A stretch of DNA of 64,000 bases from Gemmatimonadota bacterium (lineage in GTDB: Bacteria; Gemmatimonadota; Gemmatimonadetes; Longimicrobiales; Gaopeijiaceae), in contig JADFSR010000001.1 in NCBI GenBank assembly GCA_022560615.1, positions 1-64,000 on the forward strand. Direction: 5' to 3'. Below the pieces are notes generated by a model. That model was given only the letters and a program-made list of their open reading frames with translations. It was not told the DNA's origin and did no database searches. Position numbers and translations under genes: made by a program. Shown in pieces: positions 7,367 through 17,175 of the stretch. Every line of letters starts with the position of its first letter. Position 1 is the stretch's first letter.

Positions 7367-8743
7367 GTGTCCGACGCCCTGACTTTTGTCGACACCAACC
7401 TCGGACGTTTTCGGGAGGAGCTGTACGACTTCCTGCGCATTCCGTCCATCAGCGCCAAGTCGGAGTACGACGACGAAACGAGTCGGTCGGCGCAGTGGTT
7501 GGCCGCGCGTATGCAGGAAGCCGGACTAGAGGTGGAAGTTATGGCCACGGAGGGTCATCCGGTCGTGCTGGGTGAGTGGCGTGGCGCCGGCGCGAACGCT
7601 CCGACCGTGCTCGTATACGGGCATTACGACGTGCAGCCACCGGAGCCGCTGGAGCTCTGGACCTCGCCTCCTTTCGAGCCCACCGAACGCGAGGGCCGCA
7701 TCTACGCGCGCGGCTCAGCGGACGATAAGGGCCAGCTCTACATGCACGTGAAGGCGTTCGAAGCCCACCTCGCCACGAGCGGTTCGCTGCCTGTCAACGT
7801 CCTGTTGCTCGCCGAAGGCGAGGAAGAGGTCGGCTCGCCGAATCTCGTCCCGTTCGTCGAGGCTCACTTGGAACGTCTCGCGTGTGACGTCGTGGTCATC
7901 TCGGACACGGGCATGTTCGCCGAGGGGCTGCCTTCCCTCCTCTTCTCGCTGAGGGGCCTCGCGTACTTCGAGATCCACGTGCGCGGCGCCCGTAGCGACC
8001 TGCACTCGGGCGAATTCGGTGGCGCTGTGACGAATCCCGGCAACGCGCTGGCGCAGATCATCGCCTCTCTGCACGACGATCAACGCCGTGTCGCGATACC
8101 GGGCTTCTATGACGACGTCGTCGACTGGGACCCCGAGACCCGCGAGCAGATCGCCGCGCTTCCCCACTCGGACGACGAGTTCCGGGAAGCGCTCGACGTC
8201 GTCGCTCTCGGGGGCGAGGAGGGCTTCAGCACGCTCGAGCGTCTGTGGATCCGACCGACATGCGACGTCAACGGCATGCTGTGCGGCTATACCGATGAGG
8301 GCGCGAAGACCGTACTGCCGAACCACGCAATGGCCAAGGTGAGCTTTCGCCTGGTTCCGGATCAAACGGACGCCAAGGTAAGAGAGCTGCTGGAAGCGCA
8401 CCTCCGCAACGTCACCCCTGACGGCGTGACTGTGGAGTTGAAGGAACTTCACGGCGGTCGCCCTTGGAAGGCGAGCATCGAGGGTCCGTACTTCGAGGCA
8501 GCCGCCGACGCGCTGGAGGAAGCGTTCGGCACCAAGCCAGTGCGCATGGGTGGCGGCGGTTCGATCCCGATCGTCGTCGAGTTCGAAGAGCGTCTCGATG
8601 CTCCTGCACTCCTCCTGGGCTTCTCGCTCCCCGGGTGCAATCTGCACGCTCCCAACGAGTGGCTTTCCGTCGAGAACTTCGAGAAAGGAATCTGCGCGCT
8701 GGTGCTGCTCTATGAGAAGCTGGGCGCGCAGGCCGGACACTAG
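7367..8743 (+). CDS. M20-family dipeptidase/metallopeptidase
   Basis: 458 residues, the usual length for CNDP-like M20 dipeptidases. The two-zinc site is complete: YGHYDVQP (His), RGSADDKGQ (bridging Asp), LAEGEEEVGS (catalytic and metal Glu), ISDTGM (Asp) and CNLHAPNEW (His near the C-terminus). A lid/dimerisation domain is inserted at about 190-310 (GARSDLHSGEFGG). There is no signal peptide, so it probably works in the cytoplasm on imported dipeptides. GTG 7367 starts 6 bp after the preceding stop. The gene overlaps the convergent trpE by 4 bp. Confidence 0.9.
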   Translation: MSDALTFVDTNLGRFREELYDFLRIPSISAKSEYDDETSRSAQWLAARMQEAGLEVEVMATEGHPVVLGEWRGAGANAPTVLVYGHYDVQPPEPLELWTSPPFEPTEREGRIYARGSADDKGQLYMHVKAFEAHLATSGSLPVNVLLLAEGEEEVGSPNLVPFVEAHLERLACDVVVISDTGMFAEGLPSLLFSLRGLAYFEIHVRGARSDLHSGEFGGAVTNPGNALAQIIASLHDDQRRVAIPGFYDDVVDWDPETREQIAALPHSDDEFREALDVVALGGEEGFSTLERLWIRPTCDVNGMLCGYTDEGAKTVLPNHAMAKVSFRLVPDQTDAKVRELLEAHLRNVTPDGVTVELKELHGGRPWKASIEGPYFEAAADALEEAFGTKPVRMGGGGSIPIVVEFEERLDAPALLLGFSLPGCNLHAPNEWLSVENFEKGICALVLLYEKLGAQAGH

Positions 8744-10236
8744 CTTTCGCTCACCATCGCCACGGCCCGGAGTAGCGCTCGCGCCTTGCTGAGCGTCTCC
8801 TCGTACTCTCGCGACGGGTCGCTATCGGCAACGATACCCGCGCCCGCCTGCACGTAGGCATTCCCATTCGTTACGACCAAGGTGCGGATGGTGATCGCGG
8901 TATCCATGCTCATGCCCCCGTAGTTGAAGTGGCCGACTGCCCCGCCGTATGGACCGCGCCGCACCGGCTCCAACTCGTCGATGATCTCCATGGCGCGCAC
9001 CTTGGGAGCGCCCGACAGCGTCCCCGCTGGGAAGCACGCACGGAACACGTCGATCGCGCCGAGCCCAGACCGCAGCTTACCCTCGACCTGACTCACGAGG
9101 TGCATCACGTGCGAGTACCGCTCCACGACCATCAGCTCCGGCACCGTCACGGAACCATACTCGGCGACGCGACCGACATCGTTGCGCCCCAGGTCCAAGA
9201 GCATTCGATGCTCTGCGAGCTCCTTCTCGTCGTGGAGCAAATCCTCCGCCAAGGCGCGTTCTTCTTCCGGCGTTCGACCGCGGGGCCGTGTCCCTGCGAT
9301 GGGTCGAACCGTGACGGTCGAGTCTTCGACCCTCACGAGCACCTCAGGGGACGCGCCGACGAGGCTCACACCGTCCAGCTCTAGGAAGTAGAGGTAGGGC
9401 GACGGATTCAGGCTCCGCAGTGCCCGGTAGACATCGAAGGGAGTCGCCTGCAATCTGATGCCGAGTCTCTGGCTGAGCACGACCTGAAAGACATCTCCGG
9501 CCCGGATGTACTCACGGATCCGCTCCACGCCGTGCTCGTATTCCTCCCGCGTCGACGCGCTTTCGAAAGGAGGGTCCACATCGGGCTCGTCTCCCAACGC
9601 GAGCGGTGGGGGCCCGGGCCCTGAAGCGAGGCGGTCGATCACGTCCTTCGTCTTCGTCGATGCGTCTTCGTAACGAGTCCTCAGCTCCTCATCGGAGAGA
9701 CCACTCTCGACTGGCACTGCCGCGATCGCCATCGCTCGTCCATGGAGATTGTCGATGGCCAGGACGACGTCCGTGAAAAGGAAAACTCCGTCAGGAAGAC
9801 CCAAGTCGTCCTCCGGCGCGTTCGGAAGATTCTCGATCTCACGGACCACGTCGTAGGAGAAGTACCCGACCGCGCCGCCCCAGAAGCGCGGCAGACCCGG
9901 CACCTCGGCGGGGACCCGCGCACGCAGGCGAGCATCCAAGTCGTCGAGCGGATCGTCTACCTCGACCGCGCTCCAGCCTCCCCCAGGCGTCCACCACGAA
10001 ACCGCGCCGCGGTGAAGTCTCCACGCGCCCGCCGGACGGGTTCCCAGAAACGAATATCGGGCCCATTGTTCGCCGCCCACTACGGACTCGAGCAGGAAGG
10101 CGAAGGGCGGTTCCGCCAGCTTCGAGTAGGCGGTCACCGCGGTGTCGACGTCGAATAGGAACTCGCGCCAGACGGGCACCAAGCCGGCCACGCCGGCGAG
10201 GGCCTTGAACCGATCGAACGAAGGAAGGATCTGCAT
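8740..10236 (-). CDS. trpE: Anthranilate synthase component I
   Basis: Chorismate-binding large subunit that makes anthranilate for tryptophan synthesis. 498 residues from ATG 10236, where the protein begins MQILPSFDRFKALA like other TrpE; the frame stays open to 10353 but the extension is not family-like. FLLESVVGGEQWARYSFLG holds the Ser of the tryptophan feedback site (LLES). The chorismate domain shows GASPEVLVRV, PIAGTRPRGRT, DLGRNDVGRV, FPAGTLSGAPKVRAMEII and the terminal YVQAGAGIVADS. No trpG follows: the downstream gene is convergent. The start codon overlaps that of the divergent hydantoinase gene by two bases. Confidence 0.93.
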   Translation of the reverse strand: MQILPSFDRFKALAGVAGLVPVWREFLFDVDTAVTAYSKLAEPPFAFLLESVVGGEQWARYSFLGTRPAGAWRLHRGAVSWWTPGGGWSAVEVDDPLDDLDARLRARVPAEVPGLPRFWGGAVGYFSYDVVREIENLPNAPEDDLGLPDGVFLFTDVVLAIDNLHGRAMAIAAVPVESGLSDEELRTRYEDASTKTKDVIDRLASGPGPPPLALGDEPDVDPPFESASTREEYEHGVERIREYIRAGDVFQVVLSQRLGIRLQATPFDVYRALRSLNPSPYLYFLELDGVSLVGASPEVLVRVEDSTVTVRPIAGTRPRGRTPEEERALAEDLLHDEKELAEHRMLLDLGRNDVGRVAEYGSVTVPELMVVERYSHVMHLVSQVEGKLRSGLGAIDVFRACFPAGTLSGAPKVRAMEIIDELEPVRRGPYGGAVGHFNYGGMSMDTAITIRTLVVTNGNAYVQAGAGIVADSDPSREYEETLSKARALLRAVAMVSES

Positions 10237-12241
10237 GAGCGCCCCAATGTCCGCACGCGCCTCGACAGCGTCAACGGCCCTCTTGGCGGTCGACACGGGC
10301 GGCACATTCACCGACCTGGTGCTGCTTAGCGAGGGCAGGATCAAGACGCTCAAGGTGCCCTCGACGCCGGACGATCCTGCTCAAGCCGTTCTCGACGGCA
10401 TCGCGAAGATCCTGGACGCGGACGAGCCGTTCTCTCTCCTCCACGGGTCCACCGTTGCGACCAACGCCCTCCTTGAACGTCGTGGGGCCAAGGTCGTGCT
10501 CGTCACGAACCGGGGCTTCGAGGACGTCATCGAGATCGGACGCCAAAACCGGCCGCAGCTGTACGCGCTGGTCGGGCACAGGCTTCCCCCACTCGTCGAC
10601 AGGAATGACCGCCTGGGCATCACAGGTCGCCTCGGCCCGCGCGGCGAGTTGATCGAAGCGCTCGACGACTCCGAGCTTGCCGGCCTCACCGATCGCATCC
10701 TCGCGCGCGGGGCCGACGCGGTAGCGATCTCGCTGCTTCACTCGTACGCGAACCCGAGCCATGAAGAAGCGGTCGCACGCGCGGTCGAGGCGACCGGTTT
10801 GCCCCTCTCGGTCTCGTGTCATCTGGTTCCGGAGTTCCGCGAGTACGAGCGCACATCCACCACGGTCGTGAATGCCTACGTCGCACCGATCATGAGCCGA
10901 TACCTCGGCCGCCTGTCCGACGAAGCGGGCGCCGAGCGGGTCACGATCATGGGCTCGAACGGGGGCACGATTCCTGTCGATCGAGCGCGCAGGGAGCCGG
11001 TGCATACCGTCCTGTCGGGACCGGCAGGCGGGGTTGTGGGTGCGCTCACCTGGGCACGTCGCTCAGGTCACGACCACGTGATTTCGTTCGACATGGGGGG
11101 CACGTCCACCGACGTGTCTCTGTGTCCGGGTCGGCCACTCCGGACGCGCGAGTTCGAGATCGCCGGGCAGCCGACCGCGATTCCCGTCATCGACATTCAC
11201 ACCGTCGGCGCGGGGGGGGGATCCCTGGCACGGCTCGACGCCGGTGGTGCGCTCCGCGTCGGTCCACAGAGCGCGGGCGCGCAACCCGGGCCTATCTGCT
11301 ACGGGCGCGGCGGTTCCGGCATCACCGTGACGGACGCGCACGTATGGCTCGGCCGGCTGCCGGCTGACGCCTTCCTGGGCGGTACCGAGGCGTTGGATCG
11401 AGAAGCGATCCGGGCGCCCCTGGAGGCGATGGCGGCACAACTGGGCACAGACGTGGACGACGCGGCCGAAGGCATCCTGGCGGTCGCCGATACGGCGATG
11501 GAGCGGGCGCTACGCGTGATCTCTGTGGAGCGTGGCTACGACCCGGCAGACTTCGCCGTTGTGGCCTTCGGCGGCGCCGGGGGCCTCCACGTGGCCGAGT
11601 TGACTCGAAGGCTCGGGGCCTTCAAGGCGATCGTGCCGCCAGACCCGGGGCTACTGTCCGCGTACGGCATGCTGGCCTCACCCGTGAGCCGTGAGACCGC
11701 ACGCACGGTCCTGCTCTCCGCAGATGCCGACGACACGCAGAGGTCTCTCGACGCGACTCTCGCGGAGCTCGAAGGCCAGGCGCGCTCGGAGATGCTGGAC
11801 GAGGGCGTCTCGGAAGGAGATCTCACCGCAGAGCTCTGGGTGGACGCCAGGTACGCCGGACAGAGTTTCGAGCTCAGGGTACCTGCATCGGATTGGATCC
11901 AGCGCTTTCACAACGCCCACGAGGAGCGGTACGGACACAGACGGGAGACCGCTCCGGTCGAAGCCGTCACGCTCCGGGCCGTCGTCACTGCGCCACCGCC
12001 TCCCGTGCACGTGACTCGACTTCCCGACGCGGAGAGGCCCGTCCAGAGCGCATCGACGCAGGTCGCCTTCGCTGGAGAGCGCATCGAAGCATCCCGCGTG
12101 TGGAGGCACCAACTCGGAGCTGGTCACGAGTTTGTCGGTCCGTTCGTGGTCCAGGAATACAGTGCTACGACGTGGGTCCCGCCGGGTTGGCGAGTCGAAG
12201 TAGACCCGTGGGGGTGTCTACACCTCACGCCTCCCGAGTAG
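10235..12241 (+). CDS. hyuA: Hydantoinase/oxoprolinase, HyuA family (ATP-dependent)
   Basis: 668 residues, typical of the A subunit. The ATPase core begins LLAVDTGGTFTDLVLLSEG (phosphate 1), continues with HGSTVATNALLERRGAKV and a second ASKHA block ISFDMGGTSTDVSL (about 285), then VAFGGAGGLH. A C-terminal domain ends FVVQEYSATTWVPPGW. These enzymes hydrolyse 5-oxoproline or N-methylhydantoins using ATP, often with a HyuB partner, which is absent here. ATG 10235 is fixed by a good ribosome-binding site AAGGAAGGA at 10221-10229; in-frame codons further upstream are antisense to trpE and are rejected. Confidence 0.9.
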   Translation: MSAPMSARASTASTALLAVDTGGTFTDLVLLSEGRIKTLKVPSTPDDPAQAVLDGIAKILDADEPFSLLHGSTVATNALLERRGAKVVLVTNRGFEDVIEIGRQNRPQLYALVGHRLPPLVDRNDRLGITGRLGPRGELIEALDDSELAGLTDRILARGADAVAISLLHSYANPSHEEAVARAVEATGLPLSVSCHLVPEFREYERTSTTVVNAYVAPIMSRYLGRLSDEAGAERVTIMGSNGGTIPVDRARREPVHTVLSGPAGGVVGALTWARRSGHDHVISFDMGGTSTDVSLCPGRPLRTREFEIAGQPTAIPVIDIHTVGAGGGSLARLDAGGALRVGPQSAGAQPGPICYGRGGSGITVTDAHVWLGRLPADAFLGGTEALDREAIRAPLEAMAAQLGTDVDDAAEGILAVADTAMERALRVISVERGYDPADFAVVAFGGAGGLHVAELTRRLGAFKAIVPPDPGLLSAYGMLASPVSRETARTVLLSADADDTQRSLDATLAELEGQARSEMLDEGVSEGDLTAELWVDARYAGQSFELRVPASDWIQRFHNAHEERYGHRRETAPVEAVTLRAVVTAPPPPVHVTRLPDAERPVQSASTQVAFAGERIEASRVWRHQLGAGHEFVGPFVVQEYSATTWVPPGWRVEVDPWGCLHLTPPE

Positions 12242-12307
12242 CGTAGCAAGCCCCACCGCGACCGCTGGCTGCTTCCCCGCGCGACGCCGGTCGCGGGTTA
12301 TCTTTAG

Positions 12308-12326
12308 GGCTGCGTGCAACGCAGCC
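12308..12326 (+). other. Leader hairpin before the DUF2723 gene
   Basis: GGCTGCGT-GCA-ACGCAGCC: a perfect 8-bp stem with 3-base loop, 27 bp before ATG 12354. It could end transcription from hyuA or act in the leader of the next gene. No T-run follows. Confidence 0.4.
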
Positions 12327-12353
12327 GGCACGAAAGCGCGACTGATAAATGCG

Positions 12354-14669
12354 ATGAGCAATGAGACAGCGACCGTGAATCGTGGCGGCGGCGCCGCCCG
12401 AAACGACGCTGAGTTGCGCCCTCCATACTGGGAGGCCGCGCTCGCTGGCTTGTTCGTATTCGCGCTCTACGCGCTGACGCTCTCGCGCACAACCGCGTTC
12501 TGGGACGCGAGTGAGTACATCGCCACGGCGCATATCCTCGGGATCCCGCATCCACCCGGCAATCCGCTCTTCGTCGTGCTCGCTCGCTCGTGGTCCGTGT
12601 TACTGGCTCCTCTGGGCCTGCCGGTAGCCGTACGTATCAACCTGTTCAGCGCGCTCATGAGTGCGGGTGCACACGCGATGTGGTTCCTCGTCGTGCACCA
12701 CATCCTGCGCTTCTTCTCAGAGGACCGGCGCTTCCGGATCATCGGCGCGTCCGCGGCGGTGCTCGTCAGCTCGACCGCCTTCACGGTGTGGAACCAATCC
12801 AACGTGAATGAGAAGGTGTACACCGTCTCGCTGCTCACCATCGCGCTTCTGTCGTGGTTGGCGTTCCGGTGGCAGGAGCGTCTCGGGCGCGGCAAGGATG
12901 ACAACCTGCTCATCCTGATGGCCTTCATTCTGGCGCTGAGCGTCGGCAACCACCTCATGGCGTTCTTGGCGGCGCCGGCGATCGGGCTCTTCATCCTCTT
13001 CGTGCACCCCCAGACGCTGCTCAACTGGCGCCTGTACGCCGCCGGCAGCGCAGTAGTCATTCTCGGGCTCTCGATCCACCTCTTCTTGCCGATTCGCGCC
13101 GGACTGGACCCGGTCATCAACGAGGCGGCTCCGACCTGCCCAAACATCGGCTCGGCGCTTGGCGCGGTCGTCACCTACGGGAAGGCGGGTTGCGCCGCTC
13201 TCGCCGAAGCACTCAACCGCACCCAGTACGACAAGCCAGGGCTGCTGCCTCGCCTCGCGCCGCTGTCGTCCCAGCTGGTCAACTATCTACAGTACTTCGA
13301 CTGGCAGTGGGCTCGCTCGCTCGACGGGACCACGACCGTCTTCGCGAATTTGCGCCTTCCCTTCACGATGCTCTTCACCGGCCTCGGGGTGTGGGGCGCG
13401 ATCGAGCACGCCCGTCGCGACCGGGCGAGCTTCGTGTTCGTCGCGACGCTTTTCGCGACGCTGACGTTCGCGCTCCTCTACTACCTCAACTTCAAGTACG
13501 GCTATTCGCTTCAGGCTCCAGTCCAGGATCGCGACCTTCACGAAGTGCGCGAACGTGACTACTTCTTCGTCGTGAGCTTCTCGGTCTGGGGACTGTGGGC
13601 CGGCATCGGCATCGCGACCCTTTGGCGCGAATCGGCACGTGAGATGGGCGTCGGCCTCGCCAAGGCGAGCCCGATCTTGAGCCTCGCGTTGATCCCGCTC
13701 GTCTTCAACTTCTCATGGGCGAGCCGGGCGGAGGACTACGCGGCGCGAGACTGGGCCCACAACCTGCTGATGAGCGTCGAGCCGTACGGAGTGCTCTTCA
13801 CGAACGGGGACAACGACACCTTCCCGCTGTGGTATCTGCAGGAAGTCGAGGGCATTCGCCGAGACGTGACCGTCATCGTAACGTCCTACCTCAACACCGA
13901 GTGGTACACGGGTCAGCTCAAGAGACTCACAGCACCCTGCCCCCCTGGGGTCGACCCGTCTTCGGATTGGTCTCGCATCCAATGCCAGCGGCCGTACACG
14001 GCAGAGAACACCGACGCTGCATACGTGACGGACCCGAGTCAGGCCGCGGGCAAGATCCCGCTCGTAGTCGACGGGCCAATCCGACCCCCTACCAAGTCGA
14101 TCATGCCGTTGTCCGACGAGGACATCGAACGCGTCGCTCGCATGGTCGTGCCGATCGAGAACGACAGCCAAATCCAGCTGGGGAACGTGGTCGCGACTCT
14201 AGCCGGGGGGTCGGCCCTCATGCCGTGGCAGCAATATGCCCTCACGCTAATCAACGAAGTCATCGACGAACGCCCCATCTATTTCGCATCGAGCGGCAAC
14301 GCGGCGACGTCACTCGGCGTGAACGGCTATCTCGTTCGCCAGGGGCTCGCGTTCCGGCTCCACAACGGCCCTCTCGAGGATCAAGCGCCGGAGAGGTTCA
14401 TGCAGATGGAGCCGACACCCTACGCGAACGTCATCGGTGCATGGATGGACCTTCCGCGGACTCGAATACTGCTTGACGATGTCTTCGTGCACCGAACGGG
14501 GATCCCCGACGATTGGACCCATTGGCCTGACCTCGCCACGATCGGGATTCCGAACTACTACGCCTGGAGCTACCTGGCTCTGACTCAAGCTGCGATCCAG
14601 AACTCCGACGAGGAAGCGATCGAGACGTACCAGGCTCGGGCAGAGGCATGGAGGTTGCTCGGCAGCTAG
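12354..14669 (+). CDS. DUF2723 family polytopic membrane protein, putative glycosyltransferase
   Basis: 771 residues. The first 430 hold about ten membrane helices and the DUF2723 signature near the N-terminus: SRTTAFWDASEYIATAH, then GIPHPPGNPLFVVLARSW. The Asp-Glu of WDASEY matches the catalytic-type acidic pair of GT-C mannosyltransferases. The C-terminal 330 residues are soluble, with NGDNDTFPLWYLQEVEGIRRDV as a conserved block (two overlapping parts of it are NGDNDTFPLWYL and EVEGIRRDV). Proteins of this family are abundant in Bacteroidota and Gemmatimonadota and are thought to add sugars outside the inner membrane. The gene is monocistronic as far as I can see and overlaps the convergent next gene by 4 bp. 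Confidence 0.88.
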   Translation: MSNETATVNRGGGAARNDAELRPPYWEAALAGLFVFALYALTLSRTTAFWDASEYIATAHILGIPHPPGNPLFVVLARSWSVLLAPLGLPVAVRINLFSALMSAGAHAMWFLVVHHILRFFSEDRRFRIIGASAAVLVSSTAFTVWNQSNVNEKVYTVSLLTIALLSWLAFRWQERLGRGKDDNLLILMAFILALSVGNHLMAFLAAPAIGLFILFVHPQTLLNWRLYAAGSAVVILGLSIHLFLPIRAGLDPVINEAAPTCPNIGSALGAVVTYGKAGCAALAEALNRTQYDKPGLLPRLAPLSSQLVNYLQYFDWQWARSLDGTTTVFANLRLPFTMLFTGLGVWGAIEHARRDRASFVFVATLFATLTFALLYYLNFKYGYSLQAPVQDRDLHEVRERDYFFVVSFSVWGLWAGIGIATLWRESAREMGVGLAKASPILSLALIPLVFNFSWASRAEDYAARDWAHNLLMSVEPYGVLFTNGDNDTFPLWYLQEVEGIRRDVTVIVTSYLNTEWYTGQLKRLTAPCPPGVDPSSDWSRIQCQRPYTAENTDAAYVTDPSQAAGKIPLVVDGPIRPPTKSIMPLSDEDIERVARMVVPIENDSQIQLGNVVATLAGGSALMPWQQYALTLINEVIDERPIYFASSGNAATSLGVNGYLVRQGLAFRLHNGPLEDQAPERFMQMEPTPYANVIGAWMDLPRTRILLDDVFVHRTGIPDDWTHWPDLATIGIPNYYAWSYLALTQAAIQNSDEEAIETYQARAEAWRLLGS

Positions 14670-15634
14670 AGGTCGACGACCAGGCCCCGCCCTTCAGCCT
14701 CGGCCGCCGTGAGCACGCGGGCTGCCACGGCGACGTCTTGCACCGCATTCCCGACCGACTTGAAGAATGTGATGTCGGTGTCCGCGGTCCTGCCCTGCAC
14801 TCGCCCCAGCACGACTTCGCCGATCTCGGCGACGATGACCGTCTCGTCAACGACACCGTCGCGGATCGGGCCAACGATGTCGCCTGCTTCCTCCATCACC
14901 GCCTCACGCTGATCGACGATGACCCGGGCGCGGGTCACGAGGGCGGTGTCGACTTCGCGCATGTCTGGCGTGTAAGAGCCGACGCCGGTGACGTGCGTCC
15001 CGGGCTCCACCTGGGAACCGTCGAAGACCGGTGTGGAGCTGTTGGTCGCGGCAATGATGATGTCTGCTCCTGCGATGGCCTCGGTCGGATCGTCGACGCG
15101 CACCGCGCGTACGCCCGTGACCTCAGCGGCCAGGCGATCCGCTGATGCTCCGCTCGGCGAAACCACCCGTACCTCGGTGATCTCGCGGACGCACCGAACC
15201 GCCTCCAGTTGCGTCCGGGCCTGCACGCCCGCCCCGAAAAGCGCCACGGTCTTGGCGTCCCGACGTGCCAACAGATCCGCAGCGAGCCCACCCACGGCCC
15301 CCGTACGAAGCGCCGTGAGCCACGTGCCGTCCATGAGCGCCGTGGGACGACCCGTCGGGACATCGAGGACCAACACGACGGCGTGAATCACGGGCAGACC
15401 CCGGGCGGAGTTGCCCGGGTTCACCGAGACGACCTTCGCCCCGGCGTTCCCGCTCTCTCGAAGATGGGCAGGCATGAAGAGGCTGACCCCGTACTCGGTC
15501 TCCAGCGCCAGGCGAATCGGCACGGTCGCCTCATGCGCCGAGAGCGCGGCGAACGCTTCACGCATCGCGTCGATCGCGGCGGGCATGTCTACACACGCCC
15601 GGACATCGTCGGCGGACAGGATTCTGATTTGCAT
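14666..15634 (-). CDS. Ornithine cyclodeaminase / mu-crystallin family NAD(P)-dependent enzyme
   Basis: 322 residues. The Rossmann motif is LFGAGVQARTQLEAV; the family C-terminal hallmark KSVGNAVQD is present, as are the substrate-side GLPVIHAVVLVLD and MDGTWLTALRTGA segments. Relatives deaminate ornithine to proline, dehydrogenate alanine or reduce cyclic imino acids. ATG 15634 is chosen since the protein then begins MQIRILSADDVRA as usual; the frame is open 11 codons further. Proximity to a sarcosine-oxidase-like gene in the divergent direction hints at imino- or amino-acid degradation, which is inference. Confidence 0.88.
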   Translation of the reverse strand: MQIRILSADDVRACVDMPAAIDAMREAFAALSAHEATVPIRLALETEYGVSLFMPAHLRESGNAGAKVVSVNPGNSARGLPVIHAVVLVLDVPTGRPTALMDGTWLTALRTGAVGGLAADLLARRDAKTVALFGAGVQARTQLEAVRCVREITEVRVVSPSGASADRLAAEVTGVRAVRVDDPTEAIAGADIIIAATNSSTPVFDGSQVEPGTHVTGVGSYTPDMREVDTALVTRARVIVDQREAVMEEAGDIVGPIRDGVVDETVIVAEIGEVVLGRVQGRTADTDITFFKSVGNAVQDVAVAARVLTAAEAEGRGLVVDL

Positions 15635-15716
15635 GGCGGTCTGGAGGGGTGCAGGATCTACGCACACATACTATCCACACGCTCCGCGAGCCGCTCGTGA
15701 CAGTCGGCACCACATC

Positions 15717-16901
15717 GTGAACGCCACCCCTGGACGAGTCTTGGTCGTCGGGGGCGGTGTCTTCGGAATCACGACCGCTCTCGAGTTGAGTGGCCGGGGG
15801 TGGCAGGTGACGGTCCTCGACCCGGGGCCCATTCCCCACGAGGCAGCATCCTCGACCGACGTGAGCAAGGTCGTGCGGATGGACTATGGGTCCGACCGCT
15901 TCTACCACGAGCTCGCGGAACTCGCGCTCGAGGGCTGGGATCGCTGGAATCGAGACTGGTCGAGGCCGCTCTACCACGAGGACGGCTTTCTCTTTCTCGC
16001 GCCGGCCCTGATGGCCCCGGGAGGGTTCGAGTACGAGAGCTACGAAGTACTGAGGGCCCGGGGCTACACCCCCGAGCGACTGGATGCCCGAAGTGCGGCG
16101 CGTCGCTATCCCGAGTGGGACCTCACGCGGTATCCCGACGGCTACCTGAACGCGAGGGCAGGCTGGGCGGAGAGCGGCGCGGTCGTCGAGCGACTCTTGT
16201 CACTTTGCAGAGAGTCGGGCGTGACCTTTCTGGCCGGGTCGTTGCGCGAGCTCATGTCACGGGGGTCCCGGGTCCACGGAGTCGTCACGACCGAAGCAGA
16301 TCGCATCGAGGCCGACCGAGTGGTGGTCGCCGCCGGGGCCTGGACACCTGGCTTGCTGCCGTGGCTCTCGGACGTGCTCTGGCCCACGGGTCATCCCGTT
16401 CTCCACTTCCAGCCGGACAATCCGGATTCGTTCCGCGGTGACGGTTTCCCCCCATGGGCTGCGGACATCTCGGGCAGCGGGTGGTACGGCTTCCCGGCGC
16501 TCCCTGACGGCCGCGTGAAGGTGGCACACCATGGACCGGGAACTCGCACGCACCCGGATGGCCGCGGGACTGTTGCCGACGACCACGAAGCTCGGACGAG
16601 GGACTTCTTGCGTCAGTCGATCCCCGCGCTGGCCGACGCGCCAGTAGTCCATCGACACGTGTGCATGTACTGCGACAGCTTCGACGGCGACTTGTTCATC
16701 GCCGCGGACCCCAACCGCGAGGGTCTCGTAGTCGCGAGCGGCGGCAGCGGTCACGGCTTCAAGTTCGCGCCCGCGCTCGGCGCCATCGTGGCGGACGTCC
16801 TGGAAGAACGTGACAACCGATTCGCTCTTCGCTTTGCCTGGCGCAGCCTTGGGCAGCTAGCGACCGAAGAAGCCCGTTATGAAGGAGGCCTACGTGAATA
16901 G
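15717..16901 (+). CDS. FAD-dependent oxidoreductase, DAO/monomeric sarcosine oxidase-like
   Basis: 394 residues from GTG 15717; the open frame continues 300 bp upstream but that part is antisense to the cyclodeaminase gene. The FAD-binding beta-alpha-beta motif VLVVGGGVFGITTALEL opens the protein. The closing block GGSGHGFKFAPALG matches MSOX/pipecolate oxidase, and the Cys in HVCMYCDSFDGD is placed like the Cys that links FAD covalently in sarcosine oxidase. It probably oxidises an N-methyl or cyclic amino acid, releasing H2O2. Overlaps the next small gene by 23 bp. Confidence 0.85.
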   Translation: MNATPGRVLVVGGGVFGITTALELSGRGWQVTVLDPGPIPHEAASSTDVSKVVRMDYGSDRFYHELAELALEGWDRWNRDWSRPLYHEDGFLFLAPALMAPGGFEYESYEVLRARGYTPERLDARSAARRYPEWDLTRYPDGYLNARAGWAESGAVVERLLSLCRESGVTFLAGSLRELMSRGSRVHGVVTTEADRIEADRVVVAAGAWTPGLLPWLSDVLWPTGHPVLHFQPDNPDSFRGDGFPPWAADISGSGWYGFPALPDGRVKVAHHGPGTRTHPDGRGTVADDHEARTRDFLRQSIPALADAPVVHRHVCMYCDSFDGDLFIAADPNREGLVVASGGSGHGFKFAPALGAIVADVLEERDNRFALRFAWRSLGQLATEEARYEGGLRE

Positions 16902-17157
16902 TTACCACCGCTGTGCGAAGTGCGCGTCGGATCACATGTTGGACGGTGCATTCTTCGCCGACCCCGGCGGCCAGCGCGTCGTGGTGGGCGTCGACAGGCA
17001 CCCCGACTTCGGAGCTCTGGCCCGCAGCGCGAGCACCCAGGTCCACGCAAGCGTCTGCGGCTCGTGCGGATTCGTCGAGCTGTACGCCAACCAGCCGACC
17101 GAGCTATACGAGGTCTACTGCAACGCGGCGCGGGCTAGGGAAAGTCGCGCTCGCTGA
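16879..17157 (+). CDS. Small zinc-ribbon-like protein
   Basis: 92 residues with two CxxC pairs spaced 46 residues apart: RCAKCASD near the N-terminus and SVCGSCGFVELY near residue 58. The pattern suits a zinc ribbon, and the trailing ELYANQPTELYEVY resembles small nucleic-acid-binding zinc-ribbon proteins. ATG 16879 has GAAGGAG-like sequence overlapping it poorly, so coupling to the preceding gene is likely. Function unknown. Confidence 0.6.
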   Translation: MKEAYVNSYHRCAKCASDHMLDGAFFADPGGQRVVVGVDRHPDFGALARSASTQVHASVCGSCGFVELYANQPTELYEVYCNAARARESRAR

Positions 17158-17175
17158 GGTCCCAGGACCATCCAA

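Noticed and set aside
15411-15716. Upstream extension of the FAD oxidoreductase
   Set aside because: The frame is open but antisense to the cyclodeaminase gene; the Rossmann motif begins just after GTG 15717.
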